Shown: in pieces, positions 1 through 12,600 of the stretch | Position numbering within the stretch: position 1 is the first letter of the stretch | Layout: the number at the start of each line of letters is the position of its first letter | Assembly: GCF_047495875.1 (NCBI RefSeq) | Contig: NC_092462.1 | Location: forward strand, 39,965,669-40,029,668 | Direction of reading: 5' to 3' | DNA length: 64,000 nt | DNA from: Pithys albifrons albifrons | Lineage: Eukaryota > Chordata > Aves > Passeriformes > Thamnophilidae | Notes under the pieces: model-generated | Told to the model about the DNA's origin: nothing | The model's input: only the letters and a program-made list of their open reading frames with translations | Database searches by the model: none | Translations under genes and position numbers: made by a program

Positions 1-2956
1 AATTGAGGGTTCTTTCCTTTTTATATAACCCTGAGTAGCACAGAAGTCACTCTGAGGTTTCCAAGCTAAACCCTCTAAAGATTTCATAACATGTCCTCTA
101 CTAATCTGTGATATCACTGAGATTTTTACCTTTTCTATCACTATCTGATGCTATTCCATCAATTCAGTTGATTCCAGAGCTTTATAAATTAATATTTCTA
201 ATTTTACAAAAACTCGAACTGGCTAGATGAGTAAGAGGGCTATGATTGTGAAATGCTCAGCAGAAAGGATGGACACAAATGAAAAAAAAATGTTGCTTCT
301 ATTTAGTGGCATAAAGGGCTCTTCAACAAACTATTTTCTTCTGTCTTCTAAGTCTCTATAATCCCTGAAAACAACCCGGGTATTCCACCAGGAGAATAAA
401 GGATTATAATTGTCTGCATATTTTTTTTTGTCGGTTAGATATCAACATCACTCATGCATGCCTCCTTCCTTCATATGATTTTTGTTTGAATCCAACCCTT
501 ATTTAAAGTTAGGGTAACAAGAAACTCATATTTCCATTTCTCAGTTCCTAGACACACATTCTGAGCTACATCACCACATTGTCTTTTTGTACCAGACTCC
601 TATGGCCATTGGTTCTTCAATAATTCATTGGGATTCATGATTAACGTGGCACTGTAGTGGGGTAAATAGTTGCTACTTTAGTTGAGATGTGAGGAGGTTT
701 TTGTTGCTACTATCTGATATAATAACTTTGTGGCACAGCTTTCCACATTTTCTTATCCTTCTGTCCAGCCAAAGCTATGTTTCTCTATCAATCCCCTTCT
801 GGCCCAGGTGGTGCGGCTGCAGCACTGTGATTGCACAGAGGAGCACCAGGATAGCAAAGATAAACGTATTTGCACAGTGGAACTTGCAAAGTGGCATGCC
901 CTTCTGAGTACATTGCATAGGAAGCTCAGTAGGGGATAATTAAACATCAAATCTGTGTTTCTTTGAGGTGTGAAAACAGTGGTTGCCGGCAGTGTAAGAG
1001 AGGACAGTGGCCACACGCAGAGCAGAGTCAGTCTTTCTCCTATTAAAGTCAGAGAGAATGGGATTCCTCAGAGACAATGAGACACAAGTGCTTTTACATG
1101 AGGTTGAATTTTTAAGAAAAAGGGCAGGAGTGCCCAGCCAGGGCCAAGTTGCTGTCTGTTGTTATGGCAACAGAAGGAGAATCTTCTATTCCAGAGAGGA
1201 AAGAGAGGGAATGGTAGGGCAGAAAAGAAAATGGTTTCTCAAGGAAAGCAAGGGAGTAGGTGCTTGCAAATGGGAAGAGAATGAAGTTATGGGTCAAGGT
1301 CAAGAAGAAACACATCTATGCCCATGATGACTGAAATGCCCTGAGAGACCTTGTGCACATCCTTTTCCTTTTTTTGGGAGTCAGATTTGTTGGGGTCACT
1401 TCCACAGTCATCATCTGGCTGGCAGAATGCTGCAGTGGTGCCCTGTCCTCCTGCACCCAGTTAAGCTGAAGAACTTACATCTACCTTTGTTCACTGCCTG
1501 AGAGCACATAACTCTTCTAAGAAAAACTCTTTTCATTGCCAAGCACCTCTGCATCTGCTATCTTTTGAATAAACTGAACTGATCTCAAACATTACATTTT
1601 ATTTTCTTCTTGGGGTATATTATGTGATGAGAGCTACTTCTTCAAAATAGGAAACTCCCTCTCCTCCAAGGAGCAACATTTCTGGCTAGTATAATATACA
1701 CAAGATGCACTCAGAAAATTCTGACCACTGAGATGTGCAGAAATTTTTGTCAAAATAATGCCTTGATACATGATGGGTTCAGTACAGGAATTATTTTAAC
1801 TCATAGAAATGTAACCCAGTAGGAAAGAATGGAAGAACTACCTGAACCAGATAACTGGCTGGCTGGGGATGCAACTTAATACTTTACTAAAAAGATTCCA
1901 AATAAAGCTCTGTGCCTAGCACACCAGAAGGAAGCTTTATAAACCAGGACTAAGCAATACAAAACTAAGATTTTTCTTTCAGTCTTCATAACAAAAAAAA
2001 TCAAACAAAAAAATGAACAAACCTGGGAAACTTTTCCAAAAGGTGATTTCTGTTTATTTTATTTTCCCCTTCTTTCCTATAAAAAGTTCATGCTAGTCAG
2101 GATGTTCATGAGCCAGTGCTGTTGTGAAATCATGGCTGTTCCTGCTACTCCATCATTTTTGAACTGGCTAGCCCATTTCTATCAAATCTGACAGAAAGAT
2201 AGAGTTTTCAGATGTTACACTCTTACAAGTTTTGTGAAAATTGTTAGCTAGGGGCAAGAAAGAAGGCACAGTGATACCTACACTGAGGGAAAGACCTGAC
2301 TATGAACTGCACTATTACTGAATACACACATTTCTCCTGTAAAAGAGTGTAGATAGGAAAGAGAGGTTATAAATGTTTTAATTATTGAAAAAGCTTCAAT
2401 CAAAGTTTGAACTTTATTAGGCAGCATCTAACTTTCATTTTGCTTCTCTTCTTTCCTTCTCATATGAGTTCTCTAGTGTTTAATAAGGACAGGAAACATG
2501 CTGCAGGCTTAGTTTACTTCATTTAAAAAGCCATTTGATGAAACAAATCATTTGGAAACACAACTCTATTAGTTCCATTGTTTGTGGAACTATTTATTAT
2601 TTAAAGCAAATGATAGTTGCATTACACTGTCACAGAAAAGTTCCCAAGGCCTCTCCATTGTCTATTACTCTTCATTTAATTATTTTCTCTCCCTTGTCTG
2701 AAATATTCTTATTTTCCAGATTTTCCCCTTAATTGCAGTTTCAAATCATTTCCCTGGAAGAATATTCAAGTTTGGAATGCAATTTCAATTTGAAGACCAA
2801 CAGAATTCTGAAGATAGTGTCTAAAATCTTATCTCACCAAACCTCACATGAAATTCTTTTCATTCAAAATAAAATATCTTCCCTTCTTCTCTTATAGTTC
2901 CTGTAGGTCACTGCAGTACCAGTTTAGCCTCCTGGTTCGTTATCTTCACACTATTT
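1..2956. other. AT-rich non-coding DNA, no gene seen
   Basis: No exon, RNA gene or recognised repeat could be supported here. The part at about 690-1560 is somewhat richer in G and C and has short open frames (for example 1007-1327 on +), but none gave a recognisable motif. An AATAAA-type signal lies near 1568 (ttgaataaactgaa) after a GC-richer stretch. It could be the end of an old LTR or UTR, but nothing upstream confirms that. Confidence 0.5.
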
Positions 2957-2992
2957 GGGGGGGGGGGGGGGGGGAGGAGGAGGGGGGTGGGT
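2957..2992 (+). repeat. G-rich simple repeat, quadruplex-capable
   Basis: A run of 18 G residues is followed by GGAGGAGGAGGGGGG and a further G triplet. The + strand therefore offers at least four G-tracts of three or more within about 36 bases, enough in principle for a G-quadruplex. The exact length of such homopolymers is often uncertain in assemblies. No gene or promoter is visible beside it. Confidence 0.85.
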
Positions 2993-4129
2993 GTTGTGTT
3001 TAATGGTGGTAGGAAGCCTTTGGGAAGCCATAGCATGCAGTGCCCCCTTTGCATCGCCTTATGCTTTCATCATTTTACTTTCAAAAGCCAAATTGATTTG
3101 ATATAGTTTTTAATTTCATCAATAGATGTGCCTACCTCTGCCATCTATTGTATTTTAACTTTCTTGAATGTTATAATTGAAATAAAGATTGATAGAGTAT
3201 TTGGACCACTTGGACTAAAACAAAAAATTGTAAAGGGAGTTTGGAGGCTTACAACTGGGATGTCAAATGCTGAAGATTGAATCAGTTTAAAGTGATGGCT
3301 TGATGAAGACTGACTTTCACCTTCAGAAGAGATAACTACTCAAGACATAGTATCCCTGATGAACTGCAATCTATTATTCTGTTAATTGGACAGCAAGAAA
3401 TTAAACATAAATCATTCAACAAAATTCAGCAATATAAAATCAATTAAGTTATTGCACTGCAAAAAATATTAAGTGCTCTACATTAGGGAACATTATGAAA
3501 AAGAACATTAATTTTCATAAAGCAATTGTTATTTGTTGCTCAATACAGTTATTCACACAGAGTTTAGAAGATTTGATTGGGTTCAGGTCTTTGATTGTGA
3601 ATCAGAAAAAAACCACTTCTAACATCAGCTACTAGGGTCAAATAATCAAGCAACCATTGACCATCATAGTTACATGAGTTGAGGACCAAATTCAGAACTA
3701 ATTAACAGATGCATAACTATGGTAATTTTCATCAGATGGCATAGATGCAAAAGGTGCAATAGAAAGAAGAACCTAGCTTTTGAAGGCATAAGCTCTCATT
3801 TCCCTCTCACTTATGCAGAGAGACAATCCATGAAATTAATTTGCAGACTCATTTTAGAAGCAGTCTAAATTTGGTTGCTGTGCAAGACCTGAGAATAGGC
3901 AAGATTTCTGCAATTGATGTAAGTTGGCTGTTTCACATTCACCTTGATGTTAGGTATGTTCTGACAAAGTTCCCCATTTACTCTGTCCTGTGTTAGCATA
4001 TTCATTTCGCTCTTCCAAACATTACTTCAAATAGTTTTTCTTTTTCTTTTTTTATTTTAAGCAAGTTTTTGGATATGAGAAACTGGGTGAACTCCTTTCT
4101 AGAAGAAGACTTTTAGAAAGAGGGACAGA
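2993..4129. other. AT-rich non-coding DNA, nothing recognised
   Basis: Read on both strands without finding a coding signal, LTR, LINE tail or tandem array. Only short, unconvincing open frames occur. Confidence 0.5.
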
Positions 4130-5476
4130 CCCATATTCTTTACTCAGTCACTAGAGAAACACTGATGAGCCAGGCAGAAGGCCAGCCTGTCTGAACAGGA
4201 ATCTTGTCTTGGAAATAAGGCAAAAAAGGAAGGTGTATGCCCAGTGGAGACAACATGGGAAGAATACAGAGGTGGCCAGAAAGGTGGGGAATAATAAAAA
4301 GACTTTTTCAAATACATTCATAGCAATAGACAATATAGAAATAACATCAGCCCATTACAGGATGAGGATGATCACCTCACAACCAGGGACAGAGACCAGG
4401 CAGAGGTGTTTAACGCAGTCTTTCCCTCTGTCTTCAACATGGATGATGGACCAAGGGAGTCTCAAAGCTCTAAAATGGAGGACCATGACTGTAGAATGAT
4501 CAGCTCCCAGCTGACACCAAAATTCTGTGAGATCTGCTGCTCCAGCTGGATCCTTACAAATCTATGGGTCCTGATGGGATTAATCCCAGAATCCTGAAAT
4601 AGCTGGCTGATGTAATTGTAAAACCTCTCTCAATTTTTGAGTGGTCTTGGGAATCCAGTGAGGCCCTGGAGAGAGACTTCGACAAATCAGAGGGCTGGGC
4701 AATTACCAACCAAAGGAAGTTCAACAAGGGGAAGTGCTGGATTCAGCACCTGGAATGGGTCAACCCCAGATGTTCGTGCAGACTGGGGAATAAGATGCTG
4801 GAAAGCAGTGCCATGGAAAGGGACCTGGGGATCTTGGTCAATGGGAAGTTGAATATGGGCCTTGGCAGCCAGGAGGGGCAACCTCGTCCTGAGGGCATCA
4901 AGCAAAGCACTGCCAGGTGGTCGAGGGAGGGGATTGTCCTGCTCTGCTCTTCATGGGGTGGCCTCACCTTGAATGTGCAGTTTTTAGTACCACAATATAA
5001 GAATGATATACAGCTGTTAGAGACTGTCTAAGGAGGGCAACGGACATGGTGAAGGGCCTTTGGGGGAAGCTGTATGAGGAGCGGCTGAGGGCACTTAGTC
5101 TATTCAGACTGGAGAAGAGGAGACTGAGGGGAGACCTCATCACAGTCTGCAGCTTTCTCATGAGGGAAAGAGGAGGGGCAGACACTGATCTTTTCTCTGT
5201 GGTGACCAGTGATAGGACTGAGGGAAGTTCTGTCAGGGGACATTTAGGTTAGATATTAGAAAGAGCTTCTCAACCCTGAGTGTGGTTGGGCACTGGAACA
5301 GGCTGCCCAAGGAAGTGGTCACAGCACCAAGCCTGACAAAGTTTAAGAAGCATTTGGACAACACTCTCAGGCACGTGGTGTGACTCTTGGGGAGGGTCCT
5401 GTGCAGGGCCAGGAGTTGGACTCAATGATCCTTGTGGGTCCCTTCCAACTTGGCACATTTTGTCATTCTATGAACT
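4130..5476 (+). mobile_element. CR1-type LINE, old, 5'-truncated and internally deleted
   Basis: Remnant of a CR1 retrotransposon in sense orientation. From 4190 the frames give the endonuclease-RT linker (RKVYAQW, then NNKKTF), followed near 4400-4480 by the N-terminal RT block (AEVFNAVFPSVFN) and near 4540-4610 by WILTNLWVLMGLIP-like and ILK/ELAD-type sequence, each in shifted frames. At about 4665-4675 the sequence jumps to the RT C-terminal block (RKFNKGKC, then ERDLGILVNGKLNM, LVPQYKNDIQLLE and [15 protein letters not shown]). The whole RT palm, with the [16 protein letters not shown] and FADD boxes, is missing. The 3' end carries the usual CR1 tail: a GCACTGGAACAGGCTGCCCA-type block, then GTTGGACTCAATGATCC and a terminal ATTCTATGA near 5467-5475. 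Many frameshifts and stops show age. Its 3' end differs from that of the 58-kb copy, so it is another subfamily. The 5' border is approximate. Confidence 0.88.
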
Positions 5477-7490
5477 TTTAAACAATCCAGATCTCTTTCA
5501 GAAAGACCTTAACATGTTGATCAGGACTGATCTAGAAGTCAAGTGTTCAGGTTTACTTCATAAGTATTTCATTTTGCTTACCAGCAATTTCTCATATGGC
5601 ACTGACCAGGCACTTTTGCTATATATCATAATCTGAGACTGAGAATCATCACCCAGAAAAATGTCTCCCATAAAAAATACCTAAGCCAGCAGTTAAGCAG
5701 ATATCTATGATACCTTTAATTATTCTGGTAGCATCTATTTGCTTTTAGCTTGTAAATATACTGCCCCCCACATGTAGAAGTCTCTCTATATAAAATTACT
5801 GATGTAAAATATTATACGTAAGGTAAGTTTTTAACAGTTTCTTTACATGCAAAATTTCTGCCAGTGCCCACAAATTAAAATCTACAATTGCTGATGTTTT
5901 TAAATTTAAAAATGCATTTCAATGTTTCTTAAAATCATTAATCATTGTGGGGTTTATTAGCAAATATGCTGAAAATGGCCTATCATTAGATTTAATGAGG
6001 ATTCCATACGCAAGCTCAGTATACAAAACCAAAACTGAGTCTATAATTAACTTATTAATTCAACACAGCACTAATTCTTAGAATTTTATCATTACCTTCT
6101 GTAAGTGGAAGTTTTAAATGCACAGCCTATCTTTAGTACTTGGGAATAGCTCCTGGAAACATGACAGCTGCTTCCCTTTTCTTGCCTCCCCAATTCTACT
6201 GATAATCAAACCATTAATGTACTCAGGATCACTAAAGTAATTATATGTTTTGGTAGGTTCATTAAGAACTCTGCAAATATATTTCACTATAAAATAATTT
6301 CTGTTCTCTTCAAACTGTCTAAAAGATGAAGAATTTTTGGTAAGAAAAGGCTAAGGTGCTATGTTTCTTTACTTTAGACAACAACCTCTTACAAATCAGT
6401 AGCAAATGATGCACAAAATTCCCTTGGTATCTTAAAGAGGGAAAAATTACATAGGTAAACAGATAAATCTTTAGTACATTTGTCTTTATGGGCGCAGCTC
6501 CTGCTGTTGGTCTCTAACCTGGAGGGCATTATTCTTTTCTAAATTGCCAGTAGTGTCTCACAGCACAGTGATAAATAGAAACCACTGAAAGAAATAACGT
6601 TCATTCTAACACACAAGAACTTTCCAGACAGACATTGGCCTCTGAGAACAAACACTTAGACAAAATAGATTAGTTGCAATTGCAGAATATATCACTCTGG
6701 TTCCCTGTGAACAGGCATTACCCCAGCTGTGCAAATAAGTGCCTTTATGCCAATCATTAAGTAATAAATACATTAAGACAGACTCTAAAACTTTAAGGAA
6801 AACACAGGAAAAGGTCTCTCTACATCAGTTACATTTTATATGAAACCAGTGATATATTCCCAAGCATTATTTTAAAAAGTCACTAATAATGTGGGTTCTT
6901 ATATGTTGTTTTGTGGTAGCAAGTTTCCTTTGTCTGACAATAAATAAAAGAGAAAAGAAACAAGTTCTATGGAATTGCAATTAAAATACTGGCTTAATAA
7001 CAGAACAGAAAAATCCCCAGCAATTTTCTCTCTTATTTATAATTTTAACCCAAACTACATATGATAAGGCAGAATTTTGTTTATTTCTGGTTCTCCTGGA
7101 GTAACATTTAGCTATGCTGTTTGGTTTTTTACTCGTTAACTGTTTCAAAAGTCTCCCTAAAATGAAAACTGCCTTGAAAAACACAGTTATTCTGCTTTGC
7201 CTGCTAGTTGCATTAAGTGTAGATTGCTTTCAAGAATCTATTTCAATAATAGGTTGTTTTGTTTTTTCTTTCCATACAGTCAGAACCATAAGAAGTATTG
7301 TGACACTACCAGCCATTTTCCTTTCTGCTCTTACCCTGGCCGCAAGACTCTAGGAATTCAAATGCCTGGAATGGGCTCAGCTCTCTGGTACAATCAGAGT
7401 AACCCTACCCTAACTATTCATCCTGTCTGCAAATTTTCTTGCTGCCTTTCTTTATTGGCTAGAAGCAGGTAGGCAGACAGAGTCTTCTTT
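5477..7490. other. AT-rich non-coding DNA, nothing recognised
   Basis: No coding, RNA or repeat signature was recognised between the end of the CR1 copy and the compound repeat region that follows. Short open frames such as 7114-7353 on + begin hydrophobic but have no known motif and no transcription or splice context. Confidence 0.5.
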
Positions 7491-7499
7491 GGTCTTAGG

Positions 7500-8270
7500 G
7501 GAAGATGTGTGCTGGGAGGACAGGGTGTAAGTGGGACGAGGTACAAGAGCACAGCAGTGAGTCCAAAGAAGGACAGAGAAAGGTGGTGGGAAAAGAACAG
7601 TGTGACCCCTGCCAGGGAGGGGGGTGAACACTGGATGTGGCAGGAAGCAAGTAGTCTATGTCAGAAACTGGATTCATACCTGTGGGGTGATGGCCTGATT
7701 AAGCTTGATGAATTGAGGGAAATGCCTCAGCCACTCTGGAGGGATGGTCCCAGCAGAAGACCAAGAGCTTTCAAACTGATAAGATTAACAAAGGATGGAG
7801 TGTTGTAAAAAAATGACACGGCCCTCCTTTGCGATATCTTCTATGACTATTCAAGGAGCCCACCCCCTCAGGCATCCATATCAACCCCTCAGCATTGACT
7901 TTAGTCACACAAAACCACCTGAAGAACAAAAAAAGATATAAAAAGAAGTGGAGTTTAAACTAAAACTGGAGAGAAATGCCATCATCTCTGCTGGGGTAAC
8001 TGCTAGTAGCTTGTCCTGCCTCCTCCCACTTCTTTGAACAATGTAGGGAGGAGGAAACCATGTGCTTTCTATACTCTAGATCTTTACTTTCTTACAAAGC
8101 TTATTCTTTATACATTCTATCTCACATCTTATGCTTACAGCTACTTTGATTCTTACTCTATAAGCACCTTCTTTACTAACTGTATTTTGCTACTTTAATA
8201 CTAACAACAGTAACTTGCTTTTCACTTTGCTACTTTCAGTGTGCAGTTTCTGTTTCAACATGTGTGTTGA
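7500..8270 (+). mobile_element. probable endogenous-retrovirus LTR-like region
   Basis: The block from about 7500 is richer in G and C than its surroundings and leads into a good core-promoter-like TATA (GATATAAAAAGAAGTGG near 7935-7951). After it comes a C/T-rich stretch with CTGCTGGGGTAACTGC near 7990 and a degraded polyadenylation-like zone near 8200 (TACTTTAATACTAACAACAG), then a T-rich U5-like run. A TGTTGT at 7801 could be a 5' LTR end, but no matching CA-end with a target duplication was found, so the borders are soft. The order U3-like, TATA, C/T-rich R, T-rich U5 suggests an LTR on +. No gag or pol reading frame follows. Confidence 0.42.
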
Positions 8271-8650
8271 TGAGAAGCAGCTCTGTTCCTTCCTTTTCCT
8301 TTGTGATACAGAGAGAGTGGTGTGCAAGCTATTTTATTGTCCTATGTTATTGAAAAGGTGTCTAGATAAGTGTTTTAGGTGGCTGTGTTTCTAGTTAGTA
8401 GTTTTTTGTTGCTAGTTTCTCTCTGTCGTGAGAATGGGATACATTGCTGTGTTGAAACTTAAGTTTGGTGTGCTTGTCTCTGTAAAATGTGTTTTGCGGT
8501 GATTTAATTTGGGGTCTTTTATTATCAATTAAAAACAATCTTGCAGCTAAATGTTATCACTGGCAATGCAAAACCCACAATAACTGTCACATACTTGTGT
8601 TAATAAATGTTATTTCAGGAGCTGTTGTGGGGAACGTTCTTTTCTTGCTA
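8271..8650. other. T/G-rich stretch between LTR-like block and tandem units
   Basis: No reading frame of note. The + strand is rich in T and G, with TGGCTGTGTTTCTAGTTAG near 8380 and an AATAAA at 8602. It could be LTR leader or internal non-coding sequence of the same element, but nothing proves that. Confidence 0.35.
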
Positions 8651-9045
8651 TTAAGTGTGGTCTCATAGCAGAGATTAGAAACCCTTCCAACCTGTGTGCT
8701 GTCCGTAGTCAATAGGCAGTGTTGGGAAATATAAGGCTCTAATTTTCTGGAGACACATATATAGCTATAAGTTCCTCCCTGGCTTAAGTGTAGTCTCATA
8801 TCAGGGGTCAGAAACCCTTCCAACCTGTGTGCTACCCCTGTTTGGTAGGCAGTGTTGGGAAAAAGAAGGATCTGATTGTATGGAGGTGCTTATTGTTAAT
8901 AAGTTTTCCTTGGCTTAAGTGTGGTCCTCATAGGGGGGTCAAAATTCTTTCCAGCCTGTGTTCTGTCCCGATTTCAGCAGGCAGTGCTGGGTTCATAAAG
9001 CCTTGATTACTTCGAGGACGTTTATAGCTAATAACTTTTATTTAA
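8651..9045. repeat. three tandem units of about 132 bp
   Basis: Three successive copies begin with TTAAGTG at 8651, 8784 and 8915, giving periods of 133 and 131 bases. Each unit runs TTAAGTGTGGTCTCATA-like, then a CCTTCCAACCTGTGTGCT-like block, then GGCAGTGTTGGG, and closes with TAGCTATAAGTT- or TTAATAAGTTT-like sequence. Units 1 and 2 are the most alike and unit 3 is more diverged. The array sits just downstream of the LTR-like block, so it may belong to the leader of a retroviral element, or it may be an independent minisatellite. The open frame at 8587-8823 on - spans parts of two units and has no known motif. Confidence 0.85.
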
Positions 9046-9600
9046 CACAGGTAAGAATAGAAATCTTTGCATTTCTGTCTCTCCTTCCTTTCACGTGACA
9101 ATACCTTACTGGTTATTGTGTTGGATCAACCAATATGTCTGTGTGTGTCGGGAGAGGGGCCATGGTTAGGCCTGCAGTCTCATGGAAATTTAAAAGACAC
9201 ATGGTCTGCAGCCAATATGGTGGTCCAGAACGCACATGGCTGAGTGCACAGAAGCCACGTAGCAACAGCAGTCAATCATAAAGGCCGCCTGGTACCCAAC
9301 CACACCACACCCCCTGGAGCCTCTGACTGGCTGCACCCCCTCTCTGTCTTGCCTGGAGGACATTGAGTGATCAGTGAGCTGAATGTCCTCCCTGGGAGGG
9401 ATGGCCACAGTGGCCAGAACACATAAATAAAGGCACACAGGGCCTCCATCTTGTCCTGCCTTCTCTCCAGGGACCTGCCATGATGTGACCTCCGGTGGTA
9501 GCCATACAAGTTTTTTTCTAGCCTCTTTCTTTATTCCTTCTTTCTTCTCTTAATCTTTCTTTCTTTACTCTTTCTTTAATCTCTTGTGTGCAACCTAAAA
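9046..9600 (+). mobile_element. GC-richer block with TATA-like box, possible LTR piece
   Basis: From about 9130 the DNA becomes GC-richer, with GTGTGTCGGGAGAGGGGCCA near 9145 and a CCACACCACACCCCCTGGAG stretch near 9302. It then reaches a TATA-like ACATAAATAAAGGCACACAG near 9420-9439. A C-rich CTCCATCTTGTCCTGCC start-site-like run follows, and then a long polypyrimidine tract (9510-9590). This is the usual order of a retroviral U3-R-U5, and a TGT near 9137-9139 could be its start. No CA end, target duplication or second copy was found in the window, so an unrelated promoter-like relic remains possible. Confidence 0.35.
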
Positions 9601-12600
9601 TGAACAGGTAATATTTTACTTAAGTTGGGATTGTCATGTGCTGGTTACTTTTGTGGAATCCTCTCCTTGGTTGTTTGTTAGTCCTGTAAAATCTTTTTGC
9701 CAAAATGCTTATTTTCTCTTTAAAGTCTGTGGCTTTTTCTCTTTACATGAACTCAAGATATTAAAGAACTTAAAGGCTCTGCAAAAGTTTTGTCTGGGAA
9801 CTCTTGGTGCCTTAAATGTAAGTAAACCATTTGGGTAACTGTGTTGCTAGAGCTGAGGCTTTACAGACTGCTGTGCAGTTCCTTAATGGGCACAGATGTA
9901 GCTGAGAAAACTGTTCCAATTGCATGTCATCTTTCCTCCTAGATGTTGCATTTTCTCTCTGTCATCCTTAGACTCTAAGTACAACACATTTTTTTTAATA
10001 TATGTATAAAGGATTCAGTATGAAAACTGTACTTCTACTGCCATTTGGATTGAATTAATGAGATGGATTTTGTTTAGGACTACAAGCTTGAAGGTTAACT
10101 GGAAGTTCTATTTTTCTTTGTGGATGCACTACTGTTCAGCTGAAGATGGTGCTGGATATAGAAATGTCCCTTTTTTGTTGCTTGTACAAATACCTTAATT
10201 TTTCTATAATTATATTGTTCTAACAACTGCTATATATGCATGCTAGAACTTTTAATTTATTTGATCATAGTTTAAAATTATACTTTTTATAGTAAATTCA
10301 AACTAATAATTCAATATGAGAATTCCCCATAGTTTGACAGTTGTTTTAGGGCAGTATAAACAAATATTGACTTCCAAAAGAGTCAGTAGTCTTACTTCCC
10401 TCTCACACTTGTCTGTAGATCTCACAGCAAATGGCATGTTGAACAAGTTCAAAAGTAATCTATCAGCGCTACCACAGAAAATTCATAAAAGACATAAAAG
10501 AGTCTTGAGGAGGGGCAGGGACAACTGGACATCAATGGGAAGAGAGGATGCACGCACTTCTCTCTACAATTTATGTTGATCCAAATTTTAGATGAAAGTG
10601 GTTCTTAAGCATCATTGTTAGATCTAGGTCCAAAATGCAGAACAAAGGAAACGTCTGTTTGAGTTCCATAGGCTTCTGAGGCAGCCTAAAACCTTCCCTG
10701 ACCTGGTTTCCTCAGTGTTTCTCAACAAAGTAAATGTGTTAACTGTGCTGACTGGGACTTTTTCATTTTTCAGGATGGTGCAGATTCTTCAAGTTCTATT
10801 TGTTCTGTCTTCATCGCCTTTAATCAACTTTTGCTCACTTTTGTTTTATCGTGTTGTTGTCCTTTCTTTCATATTCATTTCCTTATCATCTTTCCTACCC
10901 ATCTGCTCTGGAATAAAGAATCAAAGCCTTTTCTTCTATTCACTGTTTTCTAGATTTTTCTCGTATTGACTTTTCTCTAGGGCTATCAATCATTTCAAAG
11001 ACTACAGTAAAAATTTTATAATTCTCTCTAACTATATACATCTGTTAATTATACTTTCAAAATACCACACAGGACACTTCTCTAACTGTCTGTATAGTAC
11101 TGATTCATATTCATTTACTCCATTTGTGGCTGTAATTAATTTAGAAATAGCTGAACTGGCTAGTTTGTAAACTGTTCCAAAGTCATCTGTAAAATTATAG
11201 AAATAGTGAGGATACTTCTCACTGAAGCCTGAACAGCCATACTGTTACTGTATGTACTGCCACTTGGTCCCACTGTTATAAATAGGCTATCTAGTAATTT
11301 CAATTGAAGCATTGTTATAACTAGCACTCAAACCTTTGACTATAGTATAAATTGACCTCGAATGATGTGAGTAGGTGTGTTTTTTGAATTTTGTTGTGAT
11401 TGGGACTGCAGATCAGAACTTCATAGAGAGTAGAAACTGAATCAGCTATATCTACAATGTTCTCCGATTTATAAATTATAGAGTATGTACCATGAAAAAT
11501 GTGCAGTAAATGTTTATATATCTTTGTATTGACAGCATTAGCAGAATTCTTGGAGCCTGAAGTATTATTTTTTCATACTATTTTTTTTATTTTTAAGTTC
11601 TTTGGAATTGCATTAATACTCAGCTTGAAGAAATGTTGAAACAGTAAGACTAAGTTTTTGTGGGTTTGGTTTTTTTAGATTTACATTCTTCTGTTTGATT
11701 GTGTTGATCAAGAAGCTTTGTATACTCATTCTTGAAGGAGGAAAAAAAATCTATGGAATTTATATTGTCCATATAACTTTTATAATTCAACAGTGAATCT
11801 GCATGGTAGTGCACAGCAGTATCTGCACAGTAAAAGCTCCATCTCTAAAGAACTAGGTACTGGTCTCAAAATAATAATCTCCAGTTATTAATAGCACTTT
11901 GTGTGAAACTCACATGAGCTAATTCTACTTAGAACACTACTATTTTTCCTTATATTTTATTAATCACCAGTGCATGTTAAGTATGGATTCCTACCTTATT
12001 AATTTACTCTTTCAAATGTCATTTCAAAATCCGTTAGTCATGAATGCAGTTTCTACCTTGGAAAATAAAAAAGCACACCAAATTGAACAATTTGCATTTT
12101 CAAAAATACAGTAATCCCTATCAATCATTGGCAGTGTGGTGATTATGCCAGCACTTACACAGTATGAGGGAGAAGTCTGGAAAGTTATGCAGTCTGAGAG
12201 AGAGCCAAGAAGGGTGCATTTATGTAAGTGCTAAACAGCTACAAGTATTATGAAAATAAGATAATTTTATAGTAGTAAACAGTCTGAGAGGAGAATAAAA
12301 TGGTTATTGAGTAGCTAAATTTATGTTGATCAAATATATCTTTAACTTGATAGTTCTTACTATATTGAAACTCTGATAATTTTTACTAAACAAAAATCTT
12401 CCCAGAGATTCTGGTAATGCAATAAAACAGTAAGGTATAAGATCAGTTGATTTGAAATGAAGTATGTAAGTAAAAAATTAGTGTATCATGACATATAAAA
12501 ATACGGTGTTGAGCATAAAAATACAATATGAAAATTAAATGAACTTGCCTTTAACATATGACTTGGGAATATGGCTCCTGGTAATGAAGGAGAGTGGTTG

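Noticed and set aside
1560..1580. AATAAA signal as the end of a gene
   Set aside because: No exon or coding frame upstream; isolated signals are frequent in AT-rich DNA.
7114..7353. 79-codon frame on + with a hydrophobic start resembling a signal peptide
   Set aside because: Hydrophobicity comes from T-rich DNA; no domain and no supporting gene structure.
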